NCBI GenBank assembly: GCA_035079385.1
Contig: JAVHKY010000001.1
Coordinates: forward strand, 10,316,501 to 10,380,500
Length of the DNA: 64,000 bases
Direction: 5' to 3'
Source: Aspidiotus rigidus
Lineage: Eukaryota > Arthropoda > Insecta > Hemiptera > Diaspididae
Part shown: one piece after another, positions 37,134-47,339 of the stretch
Position numbering within the stretch: the stretch's first letter is position 1
How the letters are laid out: every line of letters begins with the position of its first letter
Position numbers and translations under genes: made by a program
Notes under the pieces: generated by a model
What the model was told of the DNA's origin: nothing
Databases searched by the model: none
What the model saw: only the letters and a program-made list of their open reading frames with translations

Positions 37134-39855
37134 CAAAAAAATTTTGTCTCGGGGGCCCATTGACCATTCTAATCTTGCTACATCCTTTGTTCTAAAAATG
37201 ACTTCGATAATAGCATAATCATTCTTGACGGCTTTTCAATTTTCAGGTTATCCGAAGACGCTCTGACAAAGATTTTCCAAAAATGAAAAGAATCTTGTTC
37301 CAGACCCAGGTGGAAGTAAGCTGGCCAAAATTCTTATTCACGAGCTATAACGCGGAAGTAGGAGGAGTGTTGCTTTCAAAGGATGCGGGGCATACATCAG
37401 GAGAAGCGAGAATGAAAGTTGGATCTTTTATGACAGACCCATAGCCAAAAGTGGGAGTGAGGGGGATACCATGAGCCCCTCAAACAAAAAATAAAAGTCT
37501 AGTATAAAAACATTTGTTACTACGCTGAACAAAGAAAAGAACAGCCCCACCTACGAATTCACTCTGGCTACGGGTCTGCCTCAGGAAAGCATATATATTA
37601 ATGATTGTCAATCCATGACGTCATCAGGTTAGTTCCTGTGTAAAGGGTATGAAGTCCGATAAGGGGTATATCGTCCCCTTCCGCACTAGCTTAGTATGCC
37701 TGGAATAACAAGTTAAGCTCAGACTGAATAGTGAGATTTTAAGGCCGCTTGAACGCAAATTCAAGGATTTAGGGATGCCGGAGGGCTCCAACACTTTTCT
37801 ACGAGTAAGAATAGAAACTGAAAACTCCTTTCTTTCGTTGTAGGGGGTTGACTTCAAGAACTGCATTGATTGAAATAAGTAGAAAACCTGTTTTGTAGCC
37901 GAGTCCTCAAATACCTACCTTCGACTATCCACAATCTTTTCAAATTTTCAAGGTCACTGTACTTTCTTGGGAACCACGATTTTTGGGAGAGATAGCTCCC
38001 TAAAAAACAGCCTCTCCTTCGTCTTCAAATCTTTGGATACTTACGATCACGTTTGAAGAATTTTTGGAGTCCCAAGGTTACATTCTCTGCTTCTTACAGG
38101 ACCACAATTTTTCGGAAAGATGGCCGACATGATTCCAACAAGGCCCTCCATAAAACAGGTGTTTCATGTCAGGGTGGGTGAATCAATGACCTTACAGGAC
38201 AACTAGCGAAGACATGGAACATGGTAAAATAGCCAGAGGGTGCGAGCATGGTATACCATCCTCGTCATTGCCAAACTAGCCAAAGGCAGATGAAGCGAGA
38301 CGTATACCCCCCTGCTAGTGTCTTTCCTAAATTCCTTACGGAAGCATAATATACTAAATACATGGCCAGCGTAAAACGTCACCAAAGTAGTCCCCTATGT
38401 TGGCAGAAATCAATCTTGATCAAAAGGATGCAATGCGAGGTGGGTATCATTCAAGTCACTCTCTTGACTACAGCTTCATCTAGAAATTTCCCAGCATATG
38501 ATACGTGACATCAACAAGATAGTTCCTACATAGATCAAGGTCAGTCCTGTCAGGGGCCACGCCACTCTCCTCTTTTGTATCAGCCAAGAATGCTTAGCTT
38601 AGACTAACCAGGCTTAGGCTAGACGATGTCTGGACGTAAATTCAGACGTAAGATTTAGTAAAGACAAAATCAGTCAAAAGTGAACTGGCTAATAGGGCTT
38701 GGGATTTGAAATTCTTTCACGTTCCCATCAAAAATTTTCCACGATGTAAACTTGGAACTAACATTTTCTTCCCCCAAAGTCATACTTTCCCTAATTGTCC
38801 CAGTCAAGACAGCGAATAATTTCTGACGATGAATTTCCATCTCCTCTCCTCTCACTTTCATCAAAAACGTACGCGTGTTTTTAACCTTAGGAGCCTTACA
38901 ACTACACTTGAAGTTATGGGCTCAGAGTGGGCAAACAGAAACAAGAAGGATGAGTATGAATTAGATGGTGCTATAGAAATAGGTGGATCGGAGGTAGTTC
39001 TTTGTCCTAATGATTTTCTCAATATACGTTCGGAGTTGATCACTCCTCAAAAGCATATTCCGTGACTCTTTCAAAAATAGTCTAGATATAATTTGAAATC
39101 AATTATTACAACGTTGTTCTACAGTCCATACACTGGTATTGATTTATTTCTCTCGGTTTTCTGAGTCGTATTATTTTAAACTTTTACGAAGCACAGTTTC
39201 GTAAAACTTCTCAATTCAAGTACTTCTAGCTTGCTCTCGTACTTGAAAGCGTCCGTTACCTTTTCAGCATAATCTTTTTAATTTCTATACAAATACTTGA
39301 TTTTTTCCATAACATTTATGATGAGTTCTCCCCAATACCATTATAAGACTTTGTTCCACGGATGTTACATATACATTATTATAAAGTACTCAAGAAGCGC
39401 ATCCACACCATAATAAAATTTAAGAATATTATAAACGCTGAAAATCCAGAAAGCGGCGAAAAGATAATAAATACGCCCAAGTATGAATGATCCTCAGAAG
39501 TATAGACGATGGTAAACTACACAACTTGGGAACTATATTCAAATGTCTCACGTAATTAGGTCATATTATAGTGTAAGCAATGTTCGTCGCAGATTCATCC
39601 AATTACTAAAGGATATCAGTCACAGCAGTTAAAAGAAAGGCAATAAAACAAAACAAAATGTAAAACTAAAGAAAAACAAAACTAAAAACAGAAGTACAAG
39701 AGAATAAAAATGTCGTGAGTCGAAAGATAGAAAGTAATTGAAGATAGACCATCAAAGAATTTAGCCAATAAAAAAACCAAAAAGATGTAGAAGATTCATA
39801 AGAGAGAAAGAAAAAGAAAGAAAGAAAAAAAAAAAAACTAAATAATTAAGAATAC
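37134..39855. other. no gene seen (Rbp6 intron)
   Basis: Intron between the 66-bp and 233-bp Rbp6 exons. TGACGTCA at 37616-37623. Open frames here show no family resemblance. Confidence 0.5.
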
Positions 39856-39921
39856 CTGAAATGGCCTGGGTTAACATCGGATTGTTACTATTTGGTGTCA
39901 TCTGACCGTTCGTTAAGTCAA
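39856..39921 (-). CDS. Rbp6: Rbp6 66-bp in-frame exon
   Basis: Minus-strand exon with a strong acceptor (ATTATTTTTCAG) and donor (TTTCAG followed by GTATTC). It is exactly 22 codons, phase 1 at both ends, and reads DLTNGQMTPNSNNPMLTQAIS after a split Val codon. The upstream exon (57494-57793) ends in phase 1 and the downstream exon (36327) begins in phase 1, so it can be included or skipped without changing frame. That is what a cassette exon looks like. The residues fit the polar, disordered Musashi tail. Confidence 0.8.
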
Positions 39922-41996
39922 CTGAAAAATAATATACATGAAAGAAAAGAAACAAATAACACGAAAAACAATTGCAAAAAGAGAAAAAATTATAAAAAAA
40001 ATGTATAATGAATAAAAAAAAAAACTATTAAAGGAGGGAATTCTAAACACTACAGGTTATAAATGAGTTGATGTCGTATGACGTAATAATACTAAAACTA
40101 GAAAATGTAGGGAAAGCGGAAGGATGGTGGCGAACTGATATAAGAATCAATGTACTTGATTACTATCGTACTTCGCTCGCTTCCTAGCGAACAAAAAGAA
40201 AGTTTTCTCAACACGAGGTATACAAAGTCAGTCAAAGGGATGAAATCTGGTAAAAACAAATGGCAAAACATGCATGAGCATACATTCACAATTGATGCGT
40301 CAAAGACATATATTTACTGTTCAAGGAGTAGGGAAAAGCATGACGTAAAGAAGATGAGCCATCTAAAAGATCTAGCTGAGAGTAGAACAGTTTACCATTG
40401 ACCTACAAAAGAATCAGTCGTACATACTTCAATTCACAAATAAAATTGAAAAAGGCGCTCTCTATGTTTTCCGTGACGGTCATTTGCGGAAGCTTGTTGA
40501 AAAGGTGATGATCTTGAAAAATTCATCCAAGACATTTGAAAGTATATTCATTCGGCAGGAAATTAAGAGGGCTACAATTTTTGTTCTATATATTTTTCAC
40601 AAAAAATGATATTTAAGAAGGTACAGTCGATTTCATTAATTTGCTGAGCCCTGGTAAAAAACGCCATGATCACCTTCTTAACATCAACAACAGCGCTCCT
40701 ACATGCAAATACAAAGATGAACCTAAGAACTTGGCAACGTCGCAAGCGTTAGAGTGCCGTTCAGGACGTAGTGAACGTGGCAACTATTTGTGGTGCGAGA
40801 AATAAGATTTAATTATATTCACTAACTTGCAGTTTGTATCGGATTTTGCACTCACTCACCCAACTGACGTCACGTTAGGTGTCACTTGTTTGTTTACTTT
40901 TTTATTTGGGTGGAAGTTTTAGCATTTTACCTTACAGAGCCCGTTACGTTTATTCAACATAATTTAAAAAACATGCCATTAAGTAAAGAATAATATTTTT
41001 TCCCCTAGTAATTTTGCACACGCATAGAGACCAAATCCAAATTTTTCCGTAGATTTCATACATCGAGGATATGGCTACTGATAGAAAACTCTGACCAAGT
41101 TGAAATGTAAACAAAACATGACGTCACGATCAATTGTGTGTATGTATTTGACTTTTTTCCGCCCGCGTGGTCGGAAAAAATCATCACAGGGAAGAGATGT
41201 CTCCTGTATGAAAACTTTCTTTTCCAAATCATTTCTCAATGAATTGAAGGCTGCTAGCAGTAAGCAATTGTGACTTGACTTTATTACTCGAGAGATACTT
41301 GTGGCATGCCGCATACAATTCGATTGACTGTCTTTGCGTAACATCAATGGGAAGTTTAAATAAAATTAGAAAAAGAAGTCATAAGCGTTCATAAAATTTT
41401 ATGTGCGCTGGATGATATTTAGGCGGGTTCACGGGAACGATTAGAGGAGACTCCTATGTGTAGAATTCCCAGAAGTCAGGAAAAAATTTCGGAAATCAAA
41501 TAAAATCAGCTCAAGAATACTAGAAAAGTAAGAGGTAAACGAGGTCGCCTCAATGCTAGACTAGTTTTCACCAGAGGAGACAAGTTAGCTTCTGTATCAC
41601 GGTTTAAAATTTTCTACAAATATTGTTCTATTCATTTTTCTACTAGCGTTAATAGTATCTGAGACAATCGGAATCAAATATGCCTTCTATATGTATTGTA
41701 CCGCACCTGGTTTGGCACCTATTGCTCTAAAATCCAGTTTTAGTACAAAAATACGGCATAGAATATTTTTCTTTCATTTTTGTTATTATCGATAGTACCC
41801 GAAAATTCAATCTATCTGATGTCAAAGGGTCGATAATTTATGCAAGGATCTAGAAAAGTGAAAATTTTCATTTTTACCGAAAACCTCCTCCGGATGAAGA
41901 CAATGATTTCTCGGAGACGAATATAATTTGAGAAGACATGCTCAATCCGTCCACTACTTTTTGAAACCATGTGTACCTACAGATAGTCATTATGTA
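39922..41996. other. Rbp6 intron with one foldback (40865-41126)
   Basis: No exon supported. TGACGTCA at 40865-40872 and 41119-41126 lie in inverted context: TGACGTCACG followed by TTGTTTGTTTAC at the left, GTAAACAAAACATGACGTCA at the right. This suggests a palindromic MITE of about 300 bp. The rest is unique AT-rich DNA. Confidence 0.5.
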
Positions 41997-43610
41997 TATG
42001 TTACAGTTAAAACTCGAAATCATTAAATTCTAGAATCCACTATTCAGAGCTAGAGTTTCCCCAAAAGATTTCAGTCACAACTAGTTTTAACTGATGAATT
42101 CTACAATTTACTGATGGTTTCTATGTTTCAGTCAATTCTAGTTTCAACTGAAATTAATTATAATTCTTTGACTTCAATGGTGATTCCCTCGGAAGGTACC
42201 AACTTGACACGGTAGGGGGGGCGGCATGCAGTGTGTCGCCTGTTCTCTGGCGATGGTATGCTCTGGTCTGTGGCCTTGCTGGGCTCTATCGGGGTGACAT
42301 GCGAATGTGTGGCACAGATTGCATGAGTATGGAGAGGAATATGAAGAGATCCGGCTCTGGTGCCATAGATTAGGCTGACCACCTAGGCTGTGTATCACCT
42401 GGATGGAGGGGCTTGGATTGATAGACCAGGCTGTCCACGTGAGCTGCCACCTAAACCTTATCTCGCGAGTAGTTGGAGTCCGGGTGCTCTGACTGGGCTG
42501 ATACCCCTGGGATGCGCTGTTGAATCCACAAACTAGGATGGCGTCTTGTCCCTTGCGGGTGCACATTTGGTTTGCCTCTCGTGGGCGTTTGTATGGTGCT
42601 TGACTCAGCTGTGTTATGTAGGGTGCTCTTGCGGATGCTGGGGTACTGGACTTGGGTGCTGAATCTGAAGATAGTGGAGTGTTCTGTTTGCAGCTGGTCG
42701 GCATTTGGTGAGGTCTGAGCGCTGTAACAAAGAGTAATAGGAAAAGGAAATTTCTAGGGCAATTAAACCGTAGGGAAGGAAAACCTCTGTCTCCTGGCAG
42801 GTTAGGGTATGGGCTCAGAGGATACGGGAAAGATGACGCCGACAGAAAATCGTCAACTGGTGTAGGCAGTCACACTTGCATCAGGATCATATTCATGTTT
42901 GGGGTTACTTACTACCTGGTGGCCCTCACGTCCTGTTTGTTTGCTTGTATGTATGGGGTCAAGTATTGCCATCTGGGCCCACACCACTGGTGGTCTTTCC
43001 GCCAGTGACTGGGTAGGAGAAAGAAAACTCTGATGATGAAAACCCGGTCATAGCTGTGAGGTGCGCGCCTTTCCCTGTGAGGACAAAGCAGTTCGCGGGT
43101 AAAGTATGGTTCTGAAAGCAGCTTCCTGGATGACGCCTCACACTGCAATTCTATGTTACAGATGAAAGGACGTCAATATTGGTACCATGTCGGATGCGGC
43201 AAGCCGACTTCTCCCGCTGTTGCACTCAGGCGGCTAGGGGTCGGATGCTACCCCCGAATCAGACAATGAGGCAGACACAAGATGGTGTACACCAGTTCAT
43301 AGTCATGAGGAAGGAAATGTAGCCGATATCTTGCGAATTGGATTTACCCTCTTACTTTACACTAGTAAAAACTAGTTTTGCTTGACAGTTATCATTCTCC
43401 ATTTTACACGGGTTATTTCTAGTTTTCACTCGTAAAAACTAGTTTTAACCGAAATTATTTCAGTTAGAACTAGTTCTAAAGCTGAGGTCCCCTCTTTATT
43501 TTTAGCATTCGCTAGTTAAAACTAATTGTGACTGAAATCATTTATAGGGAAACTATAGTTTTGACTAGTGAATTCTAGAAATTACTGATTTCGGGTTTAA
43601 CTGTAACATA
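41997..43610. mobile_element. TIR element with GC-richer, intron-containing cargo
   Basis: The ends TATGTTACAGTTAAAACTCG (41997) and, inverted at 43610, TATGTTACAGTTAAACCCGA match, with TA outside both. The arms continue for about 150 bp through many copies of ACTAGTTTTAACT-like short palindromes. The centre (about 42180-43350) is markedly GC-richer than its surroundings and has no transposase motif. On the minus strand it shows an intron-like structure: donor CCAG followed by GTAGTAAGT, acceptor CTCTTTGTTACAG, intron 42722-42915. The long frames on either side are described separately. Confidence 0.75.
42174..43148 (-). other. possible two-exon cargo gene inside the TIR element
   Basis: The minus-strand frame 43148-42912 (78 codons) runs into the donor at 42915. 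The downstream segment from 42721 holds a frame of 176 codons (42704-42174), rich in Ser, Pro, Thr and Gln. A direct splice at the best sites joins the upstream frame to another open frame that ends near 42446, so the true reading frame is uncertain. No domain is recognised. It could be a captured host exon pair or non-coding GC-rich filler. Confidence 0.3.
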
Positions 43611-45130
43611 TACGAACTCCATGATTATCTCAGTGACTATCAACGGTAGGGAAAAAACGAATGAATATGTGAAGGAAAATTGCCGAGATAACTGAGGAAT
43701 GCACTTATTCCATTGTGATGAGCGACGTTTAGCTATGTCGAGGGGTTTCGAAGAGATTTATTTGGACACAGTACTGATAGACATGGGCGCTTTATTTTTA
43801 GCGAACACCATCATTTAATTTGATTTTTCTGAACTACACTGCACCCTAAATTCAGATCTTAGGTAAATGCGAAAAGTGAAACATACGTGCTGAAGAAATG
43901 GACTAGAGAAGAATAACAAAACGCTAACAAGCTTTGAGGAAAAAGCTACACATAATAAAATATGTATGAGTAATACATGGATATACCTATATTCGCACCA
44001 GATATATGATAAACAAAGTATGATAGCAAACATTCATAGGAGAGGAGGAATCCTCGGAAGGTAAGATCAATAGCGAATGAGCAAAACAAGGGAAAAAACG
44101 ACAATGGAAAAGAAAAGAAGACGAAAGAAAATGGGAAGATGCTCTAAACTGGAGGTTTTTTCTTTTCTTTTTCTTTGATTTGTCTGTCTTGTCTATCATA
44201 ATTTGTACAAACATACGGCCATCCACAAATTCACTAAAATGAATGCACAAAATGATTTTGAAAGAAGAAAAAAAAAAAAAAAAGGATTTGGGATGTCGTC
44301 TTTAATAAGATTTTCTCCAATTTATCGTACGATTTTTACTTTCTCTGCCTATTTCTTTCCAAATCTACAAAATCGACAGTCGATACTGTCCCATCACGGA
44401 GGTTCTTCTAAAATCAACTTCTGTCTTCTTTTGCAACCTTAAACATTAACAAAAACGAGAGTATTCTCTTTCATTTTCATATGTTATGAAAATCCAAGCA
44501 GCTCGTAAGTCATTACCGTTTTCACACTCGTTCATTTATTCGAAGGTAAAGATTTTCTCGCTATGCTATCAACATACGGTATCAACTTTGACAATGGACG
44601 ATTGATAATCCCGACGAATCTCGGGACTATTAAATAATTAATTAACCAAAAATACGAACACGTAGAATCATTAATTTTAAATACGAGAATTTTAATTTGA
44701 TAGCTTTTATACTCGTTCTGGATATGTACGCAAATACGTATCACTGGCAAAAAAGTCAAATAATATGATCTTGATTTTTTTTTCAAACTCCATTTTCCCA
44801 CTCATATAGGCATTGTTTTTGATGACTTCGATTTTTGCTCTGCGTGTTGCAACTTATTTTTTTAATTGAATATACAGTGAAATGAAAATACAAAATACGA
44901 GAGCCGCAGGTCTTTGAGGTGGAACACTATTCAAATATGGTGGAAGATGCGGCTAACAAATGACGCTTATAAAGTAGGAGCGAGAAAAGGTGAGGATGAG
45001 TTCTGACAATAGAAGGGGGTTCTAGATGGGACAGAGATGAAACATAATCCCAATTTCTTAATTGTATAGAAAATTTTTTCCCAAGTCTTTGAATTAGGTC
45101 ACAACAAACAAGATGAAATTCCCCGACTGT
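43611..45130. other. no gene seen (Rbp6 intron)
   Basis: Unique AT-rich DNA. Short frames on both strands lack motifs. Confidence 0.45.
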
Positions 45131-45252
45131 AACACACTTTGATCCCTAGAGGAGATCGAACGAGGTTTATGTGACTGTTTGACAAAAATGTTGGTTAAGC
45201 AATCATTTTTGTCAAACAGTCAACAGTCACTCTCCTACGGATCAAAAAGTGT
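45131..45252. repeat. hairpin repeat
   Basis: The outer arms AACACACTTTGATCC and GGATCAAAAAGTGTT and the inner arms GACTGTTTGACAAAAATG and CATTTTTGTCAAACAGTC are inverted, with a 13-base centre. Probably a small MITE. Confidence 0.75.
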
Positions 45253-45809
45253 TATAGTGACCCCTGTACTATCAACAGGTTCCCTGAAAAATACTTTTCA
45301 AGCTTACAGTGCAATTGCCGGAGTGTTCTAACCATTATTTTTGCCACACCACTGATACCAAATTACCCAATTCTTCCTAAAATTTCGTCTGTCAATTATG
45401 TTGAATGGATAGTGGGAGTTCAATCTATCCTCGGACGTCATCAAACTGTGACGTCACAGGCCCCACTCCCAAAACCATGTATGACAAGAAGAGGGCTTGG
45501 AAAAAAATTTTCTGGCGTAGCCAAATAAATGAAGATCATGTTTCATGTCTTTATATTTCATCACGCAATTTTAAGCCGCACAAATGCTTGTAAGAAAAGC
45601 AATATTGAAAACGAAAAATTTTAAAATTGTCCATGTTTAAATTAATTTATCACCTTTCGTGGGGTATTTTGAGGTATCACCTTTCGTGGGGCGAACGAGC
45701 GGTTGTGGAATGGTATGAGAAAATTCAAGTCTTCTATGAGAAATATAAGGTATCGCCTGTATGAGAATGAATTTGAACGGGGAAAACGAGAAATAAGAAA
45801 CTCTTAAAA

Positions 45810-45850
45810 AGCACCAAAATGGGTTCATAAGCCCAAACAGGGTAATATCA
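45810..45850 (+). repeat. isolated relic of the foldback's 140-bp unit
   Basis: AGCACCAAAATGGGTTCATA followed by AGCCCAAACAGGGT matches the landmark of the repeats at 4131-5400. It shows that the same repeat family occurs elsewhere in the genome. Confidence 0.6.
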
Positions 45851-46681
45851 TTTGCATGGACGCACGCACCTGGGACGCGCGCAAATTTCGAGAACTTTTC
45901 CAAGTCCCAAGGTCATTTGCATGGATGCACGCGGGGTGTACTCGCAAATTTCTGAATCACCCACGAGGTAGAGATTTGTACGGACGCACGGTCTCTCTTG
46001 ACGGGGGAGGGGGGGGGGTGTACTCGCGAGTTTCAAAATCGGGGTCTGGCGAGAGAAAAGACATGAAACATGTCAAAATGTATTGTGACGTCATACGGCT
46101 GAACTATGACGTTATCAAATTGTGACGTCACAGGCTCGGACTTTAGAGCTGAAGAAGGGAACTCACAAGGCTGACTTCATCAAACTGTGACGTCACAGCA
46201 TTAAATGATTGTTACGTGCCTCAGTACCTTCTTCATTCAAACCTTGCCCCCGAAGCCATATAATTATGACAAGAAGAGGGCTTGGAAAAAAATGTAGATT
46301 GTGACGTCATAAAGCTGACCTATCACGTCATCAAATTGTGACGTCACAGGCTTGGACTTTGGAGCTGAGGGGAACTTAAGAAAAACTGATCCATGACATC
46401 ACATTGTGACACGTCACAAGGCTGACCTATGACGTCATCAAACTGTGACGTCACAGGCCCCGTCCCCGAAACTATATATGACAGGAAGGGGATTTGGAGA
46501 AAAATGTAGCTTGTGACGTCATAAGGCTGACCTATGACGTCATCAAATTATGACGTCACATGCTTGAACTTTGGGGCTGTATATAATAGAAGGAAACTTG
46601 AGAAAACTGATCTATGACATCTTCACATTGTGACGCGTCACAAGGCTGACCTATGACGTCATCAAACTGTGAGGTCACAGG

Positions 46682-47089
46682 CAAGGGTGGTAGGCGATTC
46701 AATTTTAGGGCTTAAGCTTAAAGCTTAAACTTAAAATAGAATAAGCTTAAGGCTTATTTAAGATTTAGGAGTTTTAGCTTAAAACTTGATTAGATTGAGC
46801 TGAATCACTTAAAACTTGAGCTTAGAGCTCAAAGTTGAGTGTTTTTGTTGGGAAAAACATGTTTTTTCAAAAAACAAACATGTTTTTGTCGGAAAAAATA
46901 TGTTTTTGTCAGAAAAAATATGTTTTCGCCTTTTTCATGTTTCAAGCTTTTGTTTTGCTTATTAAGTCGCTTAATTAAGCGAATGAAAATCGTTTCGCTT
47001 TTCAAGTCGCTTAATTAAGCGAATGAAAAATCGTTTCGCTTTAGCTTATTGACGGCTTAAAACTTAAATAAAACTGCTTACCACCCTTG
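46682..47089. mobile_element. 408-bp hAT-type MITE inside the TGACGTCA array
   Basis: Termini CAAGGGTGGTAGGC and (inverted) CAAGGGTGGTAAGC, with a perfect 8-bp target duplication GTCACAGG (46674-46681 and 47090-47097). That octamer is part of the array unit. Subterminal regions are full of AAGCTTAA/TTAAGC motifs. Near the centre (46850-46930) is a short tandem of ATGTTTTTGTCGGAAAAAAT. Confidence 0.93.
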
Positions 47090-47339
47090 GTCACAGGCTC
47101 CGTCTCCGAAGCTATATATGACAGGAAGAGGATTTGGAAAAAATTGTAGATTGTGACGTCATAAGGTTGACCTATGACGTAATCCAAACTGTGATGTGAT
47201 ACCCCCCCCCCCAAAGCTATGTATGATATGAGCGAAACTTGGAAAATTTTTGAGCTTCGAGTTTTGCCGACTGGATGGACGGAGGACGTTCTTTCCGACT
47301 CCCTACCCCCCCCCCCCCTCCGATATAACAGGTTCCCTG

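Larger units (their letters stand above)
45430..47230. repeat. degenerate tandem array rich in TGACGTCA
   Basis: The phrase CTGACCTATGACGTCATC, then AAACTGTGACGTCACAGGC, then a CCCCGTCCCCGAA-like segment and ATGACAGGAAGAGGATTTGG recurs about every 100-250 bp. I count 13 exact TGACGTCA sites: starts 45449, 46086, 46123, 46188, 46302, 46339, 46430, 46446, 46514, 46535, 46551, 46654 and 47154. Further near-copies differ by one base. A hAT MITE (46682-47089) interrupts it. G and C homopolymers occur near 46010 and 47195. No coding evidence. Confidence 0.8.
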
